Shown here: positions 15,235 to 24,030 of the stretch, one piece after another | Numbering within the stretch: the stretch's first letter is position 1 | Layout: every line of letters starts with the position of its first letter | Source of the DNA: JANXMY01 sp965246745 | GTDB lineage: Bacteria > Armatimonadota > Armatimonadia > Armatimonadales > Capsulimonadaceae | NCBI GenBank assembly: GCA_965246745.1 | Contig: OZ251980.1 | Coordinates: 2,790,001-2,854,000 of the forward strand | Length of the DNA stretch: 64,000 nucleotides | Direction: 5' to 3' | Program-made: the position numbers and the translations under genes | The notes under the pieces: model-generated | The model's input: the letters and a program-made list of their open reading frames with translations, nothing else | What the model was told of the DNA's origin: nothing | Databases searched by the model: none

Positions 15235-16761
15235 ATGGCCTATTATTTGGGATTGGATGTGGGAACAAGCGGCGTCAAGGCGCTTTTGATTACCGAAGAC
15301 GGCCGGGCGGCGGCGGCGGACACGCAGGAGTATCCGCTGTATACGCCGCAGCCGCAGTGGGCGGAGCAGGACCCGGACGACTGGTGGTGGGGGTCTGTCA
15401 AAGCGGTGCAGAACGTGCTGGCGAAGGCGGGGGTGCGCGGGGAGGAAATCGCGGGCATCGGCCTGTCGGGGCAGATGCACGGGTCGGTGTTTCTGGACAA
15501 AGACAACCATGTGCTGCGCCGGGCGCTCTTGTGGTGCGACCAAAGAACGCAGGCCGAGTGCGATTGGATGACCGCGCGGGTGGGGCGGGAAAAGCTGGTC
15601 GAGTATATCTCCAATCCCGTCTTAACGGGCTTCACGGCCCCGAAGATTGTCTGGCTGCGGAACCATGAGCGTGAATTATATGACCAAGTGGTCAAAGTGC
15701 TGCTGCCGAAAGATTATATTCGCTTCAAGCTGACCGGCGTGCATGCGACCGAAGTGTCCGATGCCAGCGGGACGGCGCTTTTAGACGTGAAGAATCGGCG
15801 CTGGTCGCGCGAAGTGCTGGAAGCCGCCGAAATCCCGTACTCGCTGATGCCCGAGTGCGCGGAAAGTGTCGAGATTACCGGCCGGGTGCATGCCGAAGCG
15901 GCGGGCCTGACGGGCCTTGCCGCCGGAACGCCGGTGGCCGGCGGGGGCGGGGACAATGCCGCCGGAGCGGTCGGCAGCGGCGTGGTCGAAGCGGGCCTGG
16001 TGTCGTCCACGGTCGGCACCTCGGGGGTCGTGTTTGCCTACTCGGACACGCCCGCGACCGACCCCGCCCTGCGCGTGCATACGTTCTGCCATGCCGTTCC
16101 CGGCAAGTGGCACACGATGGGCGTGTCTTTGTCGGCGGGCGGCTCCCTGCGCTGGCTGGCGGACACGTTTTTCCAGCCGGAAGGGGTCGTGTCGAAAAGC
16201 ACCGGCGCGGACCGCTACGCGCTGATGGCGGGCGGTGCGGCGCAGGTCCCGGCGGGTGCCGAAGGGTTGATTTTTCTGCCTTATCTGACCGGCGAGCGGA
16301 CCCCGTACCCGGATGCCGACGCGCGGGGGGTCTTTTTCGGCCTGACCCTGCGGCACAAGCGGGAGCATTTCACGCGGGCCGTGATGGAGGGGGTTGCGTT
16401 TGCCCTCAGCGACTCGCTCGAAATCTTCGGCGAGCTGGGCATTCCCATCACTCAGGTCCGCGCCGGCGGCGGCGGGGCCAAGTCCGCCGTGTGGCGTCAG
16501 ATTCAAGCCGATGTGACGGGCCGCTCGCATGTCACTTTGGCGGTGGACGAAGGCCCGGCCCTCGGCGCGGCCCTGCTGGCCGCCGTCGGCACCGGCGCGT
16601 ACCCGAGCGTCGCCGACGCCTGCCGCGCGACAGTGCAGACGGTCGCCGTCACCGAGCCGGACCCGGCGGCTCACGCAAAGTACGCCGCGCAGTACGCCGT
16701 GTACCGGGCGCTGTACCCGGCCCTGAAAGCCCAGTTCGCCGCGATTTCGGCGATTGGGTGA
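15235..16761 (+). CDS. xylB: Xylulokinase
   Basis: 508-residue FGGY-family kinase that phosphorylates D-xylulose to xylulose 5-phosphate. Diagnostic parts are GLDVGTSGVKALL (residues 6-18, ATP site), GLSGQMHGSVFLD (about 78-90, typical of xylulokinase), LLPKDYIRFKLTG (about 155-167), catalytic Asp in GGGGDNAAGAVGSG (about 234-247) and GGGGAKSAVWRQIQADV in the C-terminal ATPase lobe. It starts at ATG 15235 behind CAGGAG. No xylose isomerase gene is next to it. Together with the transaldolase-like gene at 20458 it feeds the pentose phosphate pathway. Confidence 0.92.
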   Translation: MAYYLGLDVGTSGVKALLITEDGRAAAADTQEYPLYTPQPQWAEQDPDDWWWGSVKAVQNVLAKAGVRGEEIAGIGLSGQMHGSVFLDKDNHVLRRALLWCDQRTQAECDWMTARVGREKLVEYISNPVLTGFTAPKIVWLRNHERELYDQVVKVLLPKDYIRFKLTGVHATEVSDASGTALLDVKNRRWSREVLEAAEIPYSLMPECAESVEITGRVHAEAAGLTGLAAGTPVAGGGGDNAAGAVGSGVVEAGLVSSTVGTSGVVFAYSDTPATDPALRVHTFCHAVPGKWHTMGVSLSAGGSLRWLADTFFQPEGVVSKSTGADRYALMAGGAAQVPAGAEGLIFLPYLTGERTPYPDADARGVFFGLTLRHKREHFTRAVMEGVAFALSDSLEIFGELGIPITQVRAGGGGAKSAVWRQIQADVTGRSHVTLAVDEGPALGAALLAAVGTGAYPSVADACRATVQTVAVTEPDPAAHAKYAAQYAVYRALYPALKAQFAAISAIG

Positions 16762-16812
16762 GAATGCGGGCGTTTGCGGGAGCGTTGATTGTTGCGATGC
16801 CGCAAGTATGAA

Positions 16813-17080
16813 GGCGCATGGTTTACGAGGGCGTTGATTATTGACGAGGGCGTGAACGCCCTCGCTGGGGAGCGAAGCGCTAAGGTCCCGCCTGCGCGGG
16901 ACAGGAAAGATTATCTGGAGTCCTCTGCCGCGCAGGCGGCAGCTTGGCGTCCGCGCCCCCCAGCGAGGGCGTTCACGCCCTCGCAACCATCGCGCCCTCG
17001 CCAACGCAACACGCCTTCGCAACCATCGCGCCCTCGCCAACACAAACGCCCGCGTAACAATCATGCCCTCGCCAATATGT
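16813..17080. repeat. Composite palindromic repeat, family A copy 1
   Basis: Core 16845-16984: gagggcgtgaacgccctcgc, itself a palindrome, then agcgaagcgctaaggtcccg, a centre that varies between copies, and the mirror-image end cccagcgagggcgttcacgc. Outside the core, degenerate 17-18-bp units of the type gcgagggcgcgatggtt are repeated. The second copy is at 33245-33505. It fills the gap between xylB and the dipeptidase gene. Confidence 0.85.
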
Positions 17081-17113
17081 CCCCATTATTTATCTACAGA
17101 AAGCAGAACACCA

Positions 17114-17776
17114 ATGGCCCGCTCTTTCGGCGAACCCCTGACCAAGCTCCGCGCCGTCCCGATTGAAGACAACGGCGAGCCGCTTGTTGACCCGCGCACG
17201 CTCTCAAAGCGCCTCTACTTTGCCGAAAAGCATCCGAAATTCGAAGACATGAAGCGCACTTCCAAAGTCCGCAAAAAAGTCGCCGAAATGCTGGCCGAAG
17301 CCGCCGAGTCGCTGCCGCACTGCATTGACATCGTCATTATCGAAGGCTTCCGGCCCATGAGCAACCAGCAGTTCATGTACGAAGAGATCAAAAAAGAGTT
17401 CTCAGCGCGGCATCCCGAGTGGAACAAAGCGACCCTGATGCGGATGACCAACACCCTGTCCGCCCCGCCCGGCGACCGGTGCCCGCCGCCCCACATCACC
17501 GGCGGCGCGGTGGATTTGTCGCTGATGCGAATTCCATCGCGCGAATGGCTCGACATGACCTCGCCGTTTGAGATGGACGAAACTTCTGCCCCCGGCGACA
17601 CGAAAGGCTTAAGCGAGGAAGCCCAAAAAAACCGCCGCCTGCTGTTTGACACCCTCCAAAAGACCGGCCTGACCAACTATCTCGGCGAATGGTGGCACTG
17701 GTCCTACGGCGACTCCGGCTGGGCGCTGCGGGTCGGCGCAAAGAACGCGGTGTATGATAGGCTGCCGGAAGAGTAA
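17114..17776 (+). CDS. D-alanyl-D-alanine dipeptidase (VanX/DdpX family)
   Basis: 220-residue zinc peptidase. The VanX-type active site is complete: EGFRPMSNQ with the conserved Arg (about 78), the zinc motif HITGGAVD (pattern HxxGxAxD, about 135-142) and ExxH in EWWHWSYGD (about 195). No signal peptide is seen from ATG 17114, so it is probably cytoplasmic. Chromosomal homologues outside vancomycin clusters serve dipeptide turnover; no vanH/vanA genes lie nearby, so it should not be read as a resistance gene. It is preceded by repeat family A. Confidence 0.85.
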   Translation: MARSFGEPLTKLRAVPIEDNGEPLVDPRTLSKRLYFAEKHPKFEDMKRTSKVRKKVAEMLAEAAESLPHCIDIVIIEGFRPMSNQQFMYEEIKKEFSARHPEWNKATLMRMTNTLSAPPGDRCPPPHITGGAVDLSLMRIPSREWLDMTSPFEMDETSAPGDTKGLSEEAQKNRRLLFDTLQKTGLTNYLGEWWHWSYGDSGWALRVGAKNAVYDRLPEE

Positions 17777-17799
17777 GCTCTTTATACGGTATTTGTACT

Positions 17800-17815
17800 T
17801 GGCATGATTTTTGCA
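17800..17815 (+). promoter_or_regulatory. Sigma-54-like promoter
   Basis: TGGCATGATTTTTGCA matches 15 of 16 positions of the sigma-54 consensus TGGCACGRNNNTTGCW with the correct GG-to-GC spacing. The GC ends 17 bp before the ATG at 17832, so the 5' leader would be only a few nt. Confidence 0.55.
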
Positions 17816-17831
17816 TTGGGGTAACATAATT

Positions 17832-18758
17832 ATGACTGTGACGACCAAGCATTGTTCGCAGTGCGGCCTGGTGACCGCCGCCAGTTCGGCGTTTTGCGTG
17901 CAGTGCGGCGTTCCGTTTCCTCCTGCCGTCACTGAGCCTAGCCTGTACGCTTGTGAAAAATGCGAGGCGCTTTTACCGGGCGGCAGCCGGTATTGCCCGT
18001 GCTGCGGCGCAGCATTCGAGACTGCCGTGCCTGTCGCAGACCCCCGGTCTGCCCCCGATTTTACGCAGCCTCCTCTCTACCACGGCCGCACTCCGCCGCC
18101 GCCAGCCCCTCCGCCGGCTGCGTATTATCCGCCGGCTGCGTATTATCCGCCGGCTGCGTATTATCCGCCGGCTGCCGGGCCGCCTCCTTCAAGCGGCCTC
18201 AAGGCCGCCAAAGGCACTGTTTTAGTTTTTGGGTTTCTGCTGGCGGCCGTCTTCTTCGCCGCAGGCTATATTTTGATCCATCTCGCGCATCCGCAACCGA
18301 CAGCAGCAACTGCGGACAGCGCTGGGCCATCGCTTTTGCCTGAGAAAGTTTCTGCCGCTCCCGCAATTCCTGCGGCGGTGGCGGTGCCTGCGAAGCAGTC
18401 CCCCGCGTCAGAGCCGCCGGCTGTTCAAGATGCTGCTCCAGGAAATGACGTGGCGGCGGACCCTGCGCCTCAGACTCTTGACACGCCTGATCCTTCCCCG
18501 GAAATCAGCAGCCGCACTTATATCCTAAGCGCTGACGATACCATGACCGCTTATGCGCCGCAAGGCTCCGGGCTAAGCGATGTTCCCCTCAGCACATCCG
18601 TGCTAAGCCGCGAGATTGTCTCCCCGCGTCAGCTCAAGCGATTGTCCCTTCGTGCCCTTAGTCTTTCTCACAACTCAATCTATGCGCTTCATGGCTATAT
18701 CTTTGACAGGCCCTCCATTCAGGCTTATTTTGACGCGCAGGACGGCGTTGTTGCATAA
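17832..18758 (+). pseudogene. Zinc-ribbon/YARHG membrane protein, 5' part, interrupted by an IS
   Basis: N-terminal part of an originally 462-residue protein. It has two zinc-ribbon pairs (CSQCG...CVQCG, CEKCE...CPCCG), a proline-rich segment with tandem YYPPAA repeats, a transmembrane helix (about 131-151) and an Ala/Pro linker, then the start of a YARHG domain (SLSHNSIYALHGYIFDRPSI). The insertion sequence enters after codon 304 (FDAQD); four IS-derived residues and a stop follow. Joining the sequence before the IS to that after the target duplication restores the frame and the motif QDWYHRDPAF. YARHG domains are extracellular modules of unknown function. A truncated membrane protein may still be made. 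Confidence 0.85.
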
Positions 18759-19820
18759 ATCGTTTTCGGTAGTTGCAGATGCGGCGGAGGTGGTGTTCTT
18801 GGAGTGTGAACCACAAAAATACCCCACACTCCAACGGCTCGCCAAAGCCGAAGAAGCGTCCCAAGTGCCTCAAAAAGAAGCACAAGTACCGCATCCGCAA
18901 CTGGCCTGATTATAACACAGCCCTCGTGCAAAGGGGAAGCCTTTGCCTCTGGCTCGACGAAGCGACTTTGCAGAACTGGCGCTGTCGGGAGCGCCCAAAC
19001 AAGCGCGGCAAGCCCAAAGTCTACAGCAACCAGGCCATTGCTTGTGCTTTGAGGCTGGGCGCTGTCTATCATCTGCCGCTGCGAGCCATTGAAGGGCTGC
19101 TGGCTTCACTGGTGGCCCTTGCGGGAGCAGACGTGCCTGTTCCAAATTACAGCACCCTTTGCCGCAGGCGCAAGACGATGACGGTGACGCTTTCGCCGCC
19201 TGCCCCATCGGAGCCGCTTCACCTGGTCGTGGACGGCACGGGCCTCAAAGTCTTCGGCGACGGCGAGTGGAAGGTGCGTCAGCACGGCACTTCCAAACGG
19301 CGCACCTGGCGCAAGGTGCATCTGGCCATGGACCAGAAGACAGGCATGATCCGTGCGGCGGCCACGACGACCAACAGCATCAGCGACGGTGAAATGTTAC
19401 CGAAATTGCTTGACCAAATACCACAGGCGGTATGCCAAGTGTCTGCCGACGGCGGCTACGACCGGCGCACCTGCTACGCTGCGATTGCGGGGCGCGGGGC
19501 CAATGCCGCCATTCCGCCGCGCCGTGGCGCCAGGATTTGGCAGCACGGCAACCGCAAGGAGGAGCGTCTGGCCCGCGACGAGAACCTGCGGCGCATTCGC
19601 CGGGTGGGCCGTGCCAAGTGGAAGCGCGAGAGCGGCTACCATCGGCGCAGTTTGGTGGAAACCGCGATGTTTCGATTGAAGACGCTGTTCGGCAACACGC
19701 TTCGGGCCAGAAGCGAAGCCGCCCAGAACGCAGAAACATTACTGCGGCTCGACGCGATGAACAAAATGACAGCACTAGGAATGCCACAAAGTTATGCCAT
19801 TTGATTTATGCAACAACGCC
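18744..19820 (+). mobile_element. IS5-family, IS903-subgroup insertion sequence
   Basis: 1077 bp bounded by perfect 18-bp inverted repeats, GGCGTTGTTGCATAAATC at 18744-18761 and its complement at 19803-19820. A 9-bp target duplication (gcgcaggac) lies at 18735-18743 and 19821-19829. Length, end sequence and 9-bp duplication are those of the IS903 subgroup. The ends and the single transposase gene look intact, so the insertion may be recent and active. Confidence 0.95.
18773..19804 (+). CDS. IS903-type DDE transposase
   Basis: 343 residues as drawn from ATG 18773; a GTG at 18806 (VNHKNTPHSNG) is a likely alternative because family members begin near there. The DDE residues are in place: VVDGTGLKVFGDGEW (first Asp), SADGGYDRR (second Asp) and SLVETAMFRLKTLFG (Glu, the Y-(2)-R-(3)-E-(6)-K region). 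No frameshift. It catalyses cut-and-paste movement of the element. Confidence 0.93.
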   Translation: MQMRRRWCSWSVNHKNTPHSNGSPKPKKRPKCLKKKHKYRIRNWPDYNTALVQRGSLCLWLDEATLQNWRCRERPNKRGKPKVYSNQAIACALRLGAVYHLPLRAIEGLLASLVALAGADVPVPNYSTLCRRRKTMTVTLSPPAPSEPLHLVVDGTGLKVFGDGEWKVRQHGTSKRRTWRKVHLAMDQKTGMIRAAATTTNSISDGEMLPKLLDQIPQAVCQVSADGGYDRRTCYAAIAGRGANAAIPPRRGARIWQHGNRKEERLARDENLRRIRRVGRAKWKRESGYHRRSLVETAMFRLKTLFGNTLRARSEAAQNAETLLRLDAMNKMTALGMPQSYAI

Positions 19821-20306
19821 GCGCAGGACTGGTATCACCGCGACCCTGCGTTCTCTGCCTCCATGCTGAGCAGTCTGGAACAGCAAAATGGGCAGGCGAT
19901 CAGGGCGGCGGAACGCACAAACTTCGGCTACGGACGCCGCACGTTTGACGCGCAAGGACGACTTTATGAGCCGTCCGCTTCCCAGGAAAAGCGCGACCCG
20001 CTGCGGGAGACTGCCGCCACCGGCTCCGGCCGTGACGACACGCTGCTTAGTCTCAATACACTTCAGAATACAGTTGTGACGGAGGAAGATTTGTCCGGCA
20101 AGTCACTCGCCGCGCTGAGCCTCTCGTACAATGCAATCTATGCCGCACATGGATATGTGTTCAAGAAAGCATCTTTGCAGCAAGCGTTTGGTCATGCGGC
20201 CTGGTATCACCCAAACCCGGCATTTCGAGAAACCGATATGACCTCTACCGAGCGGGCAAATTTGGAAACGATTCGCAGCTATGAGCGCAGCCGTTTTGGA
20301 TACTGA
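19821..20306 (+). pseudogene. YARHG protein, 3' part after the IS
   Basis: Continuation of the interrupted gene. It completes the first YARHG domain (DWYHRDPAFSASMLSSLEQQ...ERTNFGYGRR) and contains a full second one (LSLSYNAIYAAHGYVFKKAS ... AWYHPNPAFRETDM ... RSYERSRFGY). An ATG at 19794 inside the IS right end is in frame and could start translation, giving 170 residues, but without the zinc ribbons and membrane anchor. Confidence 0.85.
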
Positions 20307-20457
20307 TCAGGCTGCCGAGTTGACAGGCGGCGGCCGAGGGCACTTAGGTCAAGCCCTGTTCCCAAAGCCGCCTTGTCTTTCCCCGCACACTTTTCCGCCA
20401 AGACGGGTATATAGGCTTGACGCTGACAACATAGGCTGCTGAGGAGGCACACGGATT

Positions 20458-21171
20458 ATGAAGTTTTTTATTGACACGGCGAATGTGGACGAGATCAAGC
20501 AGGCGATGGCTTGGGGCATTCTCGACGGGGTGACGACGAACCCGTCGCTGATTGCCAAAGAAGGCATTCCGCACAAGACGCGGGTGATGGAAATTATTGA
20601 TATTGTGGGTCAGGAAATGCCCGTCTCGGCGGAATGCGTCGAAACCGACGTGGACAAGCTGATGAAGGAAGCCCAGGACATCGCGTCGTGGTCGCCGAAC
20701 ATCTATGTCAAAGTCCCGATGAACGAGAACTCGATGGAAGTGGTGAAAGAGCTGTCGCCGAAGGGCATCAACTTCAATGTCACACTGATCTTCTCGCTGC
20801 CGCAAGCGCTGATTGCCGCCAAAGCCGGCGGGTCGTTTATCTCGTTCTTTGTCGGGCGCATTGACGACATGGGCAGCCTCGAAGCGCCGCTGAACATTGT
20901 GGAAGCGGTCAACATGGTCGAAACCTACGATTTCCCCAAAGACCCGGAGATTTTGGTGGCGTCTATTCGCAGCCCGCTCCAAGTGACCGAAAGCATCAAA
21001 GCGGGGGCGCACATCGCGACGATCCCGTTCAAGACAATGGAAATGCTGTTCAAGCACCCGCTGACCGACATCGGCATCAAGCGCTTCAACGACGATTACT
21101 TGAAGTCCACCGGAGGCGACAAGTCCAAGCAGGACTCGGGCCAGTCTATTGAAGAAAAAGCGAAGGTGTGA
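20458..21171 (+). CDS. Transaldolase-like fructose-6-phosphate aldolase (TalC/FSA family)
   Basis: 237-residue class I aldolase of the small transaldolase family, acting in the pentose phosphate pathway. Seen are MKFFIDTANVDEIKQA, GVTTNPSLIAKEG (about 24-36), the Schiff-base lysine in NIYVKVPMNEN (about 80-90), NFNVTLIFSLPQALIAAKAG and FVGRIDD. Length fits the TalC/FSA clade rather than long transaldolases. A strong GAGGAGG site precedes ATG 20458. Transaldolase versus F6P aldolase activity cannot be separated by eye. With xylB it suggests pentose use. Confidence 0.88.
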   Translation: MKFFIDTANVDEIKQAMAWGILDGVTTNPSLIAKEGIPHKTRVMEIIDIVGQEMPVSAECVETDVDKLMKEAQDIASWSPNIYVKVPMNENSMEVVKELSPKGINFNVTLIFSLPQALIAAKAGGSFISFFVGRIDDMGSLEAPLNIVEAVNMVETYDFPKDPEILVASIRSPLQVTESIKAGAHIATIPFKTMEMLFKHPLTDIGIKRFNDDYLKSTGGDKSKQDSGQSIEEKAKV

Positions 21172-21360
21172 GCGTGGGCCGGGACAAGAGCGAGGAAGTA
21201 AACTTCTGTCTGCCTTTTTCTGCCTTCGGCATTACTGCGTCCCTGCTGTTAAAGCTGTCCTTCGGACAGAAGACCACGCTGCGATTACGATTCTTTCGTC
21301 CGAAGGACGACTCTAACTAGCGAGTGAAGTTCACTTCCTCGCTCTTGTCCCGGCCCACGC
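21172..21360. repeat. Intergenic palindromic repeat, family B copy 2, with perfect 28-nt arms
   Basis: Arms 21172-21199 and 21333-21360 are perfect reverse complements (they begin gcgtgggccgggacaagagc). Inside is the family word cgtccgaaggacga plus gcgagtgaagttcacttcctcgc. It starts right after the aldolase stop codon. Confidence 0.85.
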
Positions 21361-21372
21361 TTCTTTCCCCAT

Positions 21373-21409
21373 CCGCCCCGCGCACCCCGCGCCGGGCGGC
21401 TCTTTTTTT
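21373..21409 (+). terminator. Terminator between the aldolase gene and fliK
   Basis: CCGCCC / GGGCGG stem, with an inner gcgc / gcgc pairing, followed by CTCTTTTTTT. Confidence 0.55.
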
Positions 21410-21490
21410 GCCCCCTCGTTTTTCCCTCTTGTTTTCCCCCGCCCCTGCCAACAATACCAGTGACGCTTAACATTTCAGAAGGAGGTCACG

Positions 21491-23554
21491 ATGCCCCCCG
21501 ACCTTTCCGTCGGCCTGCCGGCAGCGCCTGTATCCGCGCCGCCGGGCGCTTCGAGCGCCGGGCCGACCCTGCCGGCCCCGCCCGGCGCGGCGCTGTTTGC
21601 CGCGCTTCTCGCCCAAAGCGGCCTGCCCGCCAGAAGCCAAACACCGAGTGTCAGCCTGACGCTGCTGACGCCGGTGCCGAAACCCGCAGACCTAAAAACT
21701 GCAAATCTGAAGACAATGGACACTTTGCCGATTTCCGCTCCGGCCCTGCCGAAAGCGAAAAGCAAAGCAAGTGAGTTGCCTTTTCCCGCCCCCGGCGGCC
21801 TGCCTGCGCCGGCCGATCCGCTCAGCCTGCCGCCGCCTGCCGCCGTGCCTGTGCCGCTGCTTGTCCTGCCGCCGCCGGTCCTTGCCGCTGCCCTGCCCGT
21901 GCAGGCCGCGCCGCCGGCACAAGCGCCTGGGTTCGCACCGGTCTCCGCCGGAGCAGCCCCGATTGCCTCGGCCCCGGTCAGCACTGTCCCGGTCAGCACT
22001 GTCCCGGTCAGCACTGTCCCGGTCAGCACTGTCCCGGTCAGCACTGTCCCGGTCAGCACTGTCCCGGTCAGCCCGGCTTCCGTGGGCATTGCTTCGACCG
22101 CTGCTCCTGACTTTACCCCTGCATTCCGCGCGGCCCCGCTGCCGACGGCGGCGTCACGGCCCGGCGCGTCGCTGCCGCTGAAAGCTGACGCGGCACTTGA
22201 CGGCAGCCCTGCTTACGCTGCAAGTCCGGTTTCCGCTGCAAGTCCGGTTTCCGCTGCAAGTTTGGCTCTGCCGCGCACTTGGCGCTTGCCTGCTCCGGCC
22301 CCGGCGGCCTTGATAGCGCCGGGGCCGGCCGCGCCGCGTGTTCCCGCTTCGGCCCTCCCATCCGCCGCTGCGCCGCTTGACCCCGCGCTGCCGCAGCCCC
22401 CTGTATCCGGCCCCGTGCCGCCCGCAGGGCAGGACGCCGGCACCGCGCCTTCCGCCTCGCCGCCGGCACGGCCCCTGTCTGCCGCGCCGCCCGCCGTTTC
22501 GGCCCCGGCGGCGCTTCCTGCCGGACCGGCCGGCGTGCGCCCGAACACGGTCCCGGACCCGAACCCGCCGGCCGCCGCTTCCCAAGCGCCCCCGGCCGCA
22601 CTTCCGCCCGAAGCCCTGCCGGCTGCCGCGCCGCCGCCGAGCGCTGCGGCTCTTGGCCTCGTTCCCGCTCCCGCCGGCCCCGCGCCCCAAGCGGCGCTTC
22701 CCGGCAAGCCGTCTCCCGACCCCGGCAAAAGCGCGGGGAAATTGGGGGCGGCGGCCCTGAAGCCGGCGGAGGGAAATGCCGATACTTCTACCAGGACGCT
22801 GCCCGTGCCGACCCCAACCGCTCTGTCCAAACCCGCCGCTGAGGCGGCAGGCTTGGCCGCCGAATTGCCCGCCCCCGAAAAGCCGGGCGAGCACCGCGCA
22901 GACGCCGACGCAGCCGGCGGCAGGCCGGACGCCGCACTGCTTCCGGCCACGGCACTGGCGACGGAAACAGCGAAAACGCCTGAACTCAGGCCGCTGACGG
23001 CGGCGGACCGGGCGGAAGTGATCGCCCAGGCCGCCGGCGGGGTGGGGGCGGCGGCGCAGGCCGCGAAACCGAACACGCCGCAGCAGATGAGCCTTCAGCT
23101 TCACCCCAAAGACTGGGGCAGCCTGCATGTCTCGGTCACGGTGACGCCGGGGCAGGACGACGGCGCGGCGAAAACCGTTTCGGCCCATATTGTCGCGGAA
23201 ACGCCGCAGGTGAAAGCGGCGCTGCAAAGCGGCACCGACGCCCTGCACCATGCCCTGCGGGCCTCGGGCCTGCACTTGACGCACCTGACAGTGTCGGTGA
23301 AAGCCGCCGACCCCGCCGCACCCAATGCTTTCGTCCGGCAGGACGACGGTCCGATGCGCTTCCTGGCAGACAATGCCGGAACAGGCGGCTTCGGAGCAAA
23401 CGGCTTCGGGGCAAGCAGCTTCGGCGCGGGCGGCGGGGACAACGGACGCCCCGCCCCGCCGCCGGCCGACGCCCTGCCGCTGCCGGAAGCGGACGCCGCC
23501 GATCCGGCTCCCGCCCGCCGCTTTGCGCCGGGCCGGCTCGACACGCACGCTTAA
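21491..23554 (+). CDS. fliK: Flagellar hook-length control protein FliK
   Basis: 687-residue molecular ruler for hook length, exported by the flagellar secretion system. The N-terminal 500 residues are low-complexity Ala/Pro with a perfect tandem of about six 15-bp units (STVPV, nucleotides about 21978-22069) and a shorter SPVSAA duplication. The conserved Flg_hook domain is at about 530-615 (MSLQLHPKDWGSLHVSVTV ... ALRASGLHLTHLTVSV), and the C-terminus is Gly/Phe/Pro-rich. Start ATG 21491 has an AAGGAGG site. First gene of the flagellar cluster. Because FliK length sets hook length, repeat-number change could alter the hook. Confidence 0.85.
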   Translation: MPPDLSVGLPAAPVSAPPGASSAGPTLPAPPGAALFAALLAQSGLPARSQTPSVSLTLLTPVPKPADLKTANLKTMDTLPISAPALPKAKSKASELPFPAPGGLPAPADPLSLPPPAAVPVPLLVLPPPVLAAALPVQAAPPAQAPGFAPVSAGAAPIASAPVSTVPVSTVPVSTVPVSTVPVSTVPVSTVPVSPASVGIASTAAPDFTPAFRAAPLPTAASRPGASLPLKADAALDGSPAYAASPVSAASPVSAASLALPRTWRLPAPAPAALIAPGPAAPRVPASALPSAAAPLDPALPQPPVSGPVPPAGQDAGTAPSASPPARPLSAAPPAVSAPAALPAGPAGVRPNTVPDPNPPAAASQAPPAALPPEALPAAAPPPSAAALGLVPAPAGPAPQAALPGKPSPDPGKSAGKLGAAALKPAEGNADTSTRTLPVPTPTALSKPAAEAAGLAAELPAPEKPGEHRADADAAGGRPDAALLPATALATETAKTPELRPLTAADRAEVIAQAAGGVGAAAQAAKPNTPQQMSLQLHPKDWGSLHVSVTVTPGQDDGAAKTVSAHIVAETPQVKAALQSGTDALHHALRASGLHLTHLTVSVKAADPAAPNAFVRQDDGPMRFLADNAGTGGFGANGFGASSFGAGGGDNGRPAPPPADALPLPEADAADPAPARRFAPGRLDTHA

Positions 23555-23588
23555 TCGCTGCGAAGGCTTGAAAGAAGGAGAAAACGCT

Positions 23589-24026
23589 ATGTTTGCCCAT
23601 TCCGCCGTTTCGGCGATCCCGACCAATGCCAGCGGGACGGCGTCCAATGTCAACCCCGACGGCACCGTCAAGAAAACGTCCAACGCGGCGTCGGTCAGCC
23701 AAAACCAGTTTCTGCTGCTTTTGGTCAACGAGCTGAAAAACCAGGACCCGACCCAGCCGGTAGACCAGACCCAGACGCTGTCGCAGCTTGCCCAGTTTTC
23801 GCAGCTTCAGGAAACGACGACCCTGAACCAAACGCTGACCCAAAACCAGAGCTTCGCCAATGTCGCCCAAAGCGCCGCGCTGATCGGCAAAACCGTCTCG
23901 ACCGCCACCGACACAAGCGCCGGCATCTCCGGGGTCGTGTCGTCCGTGTCGGTGCTGAACGGCAAAAATTATCTGCAAGTCGGCGGGCAGAGCATTGACG
24001 CTTCGACCGTCACCGGTATTCAGTAA
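23589..24026 (+). CDS. flgD: Flagellar hook-capping protein FlgD, short form
   Basis: 145 residues. The conserved N-terminal FlgD region is complete: QNQFLLLLVNELKNQDPTQPVDQTQTLSQLAQFSQLQ, cited here as positions about 39-75, followed by a short strand-rich segment (IGKTVSTA, VVSSVSVLNGKNYLQVGG). The Ig-like/Tudor C-terminal domain of Proteobacterial FlgD is missing, as in many short FlgD proteins. It caps the growing hook so FlgE can assemble. ATG 23589 follows AAGGAG. Confidence 0.88.
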   Translation: MFAHSAVSAIPTNASGTASNVNPDGTVKKTSNAASVSQNQFLLLLVNELKNQDPTQPVDQTQTLSQLAQFSQLQETTTLNQTLTQNQSFANVAQSAALIGKTVSTATDTSAGISGVVSSVSVLNGKNYLQVGGQSIDASTVTGIQ

Positions 24027-24030
24027 CGCC

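Noticed and set aside
16981..17080. CRISPR-like array from the repeated gccctcgc units
   Set aside because: Units are degenerate, spacing is irregular (about 17-18 bp), there are no unique spacers of constant length and no cas genes.
17114..17776. Vancomycin-resistance gene vanX
   Set aside because: The catalytic motifs fit the VanX family, but there are no vanH, vanA or vanRS genes nearby; a housekeeping dipeptidase is more likely.
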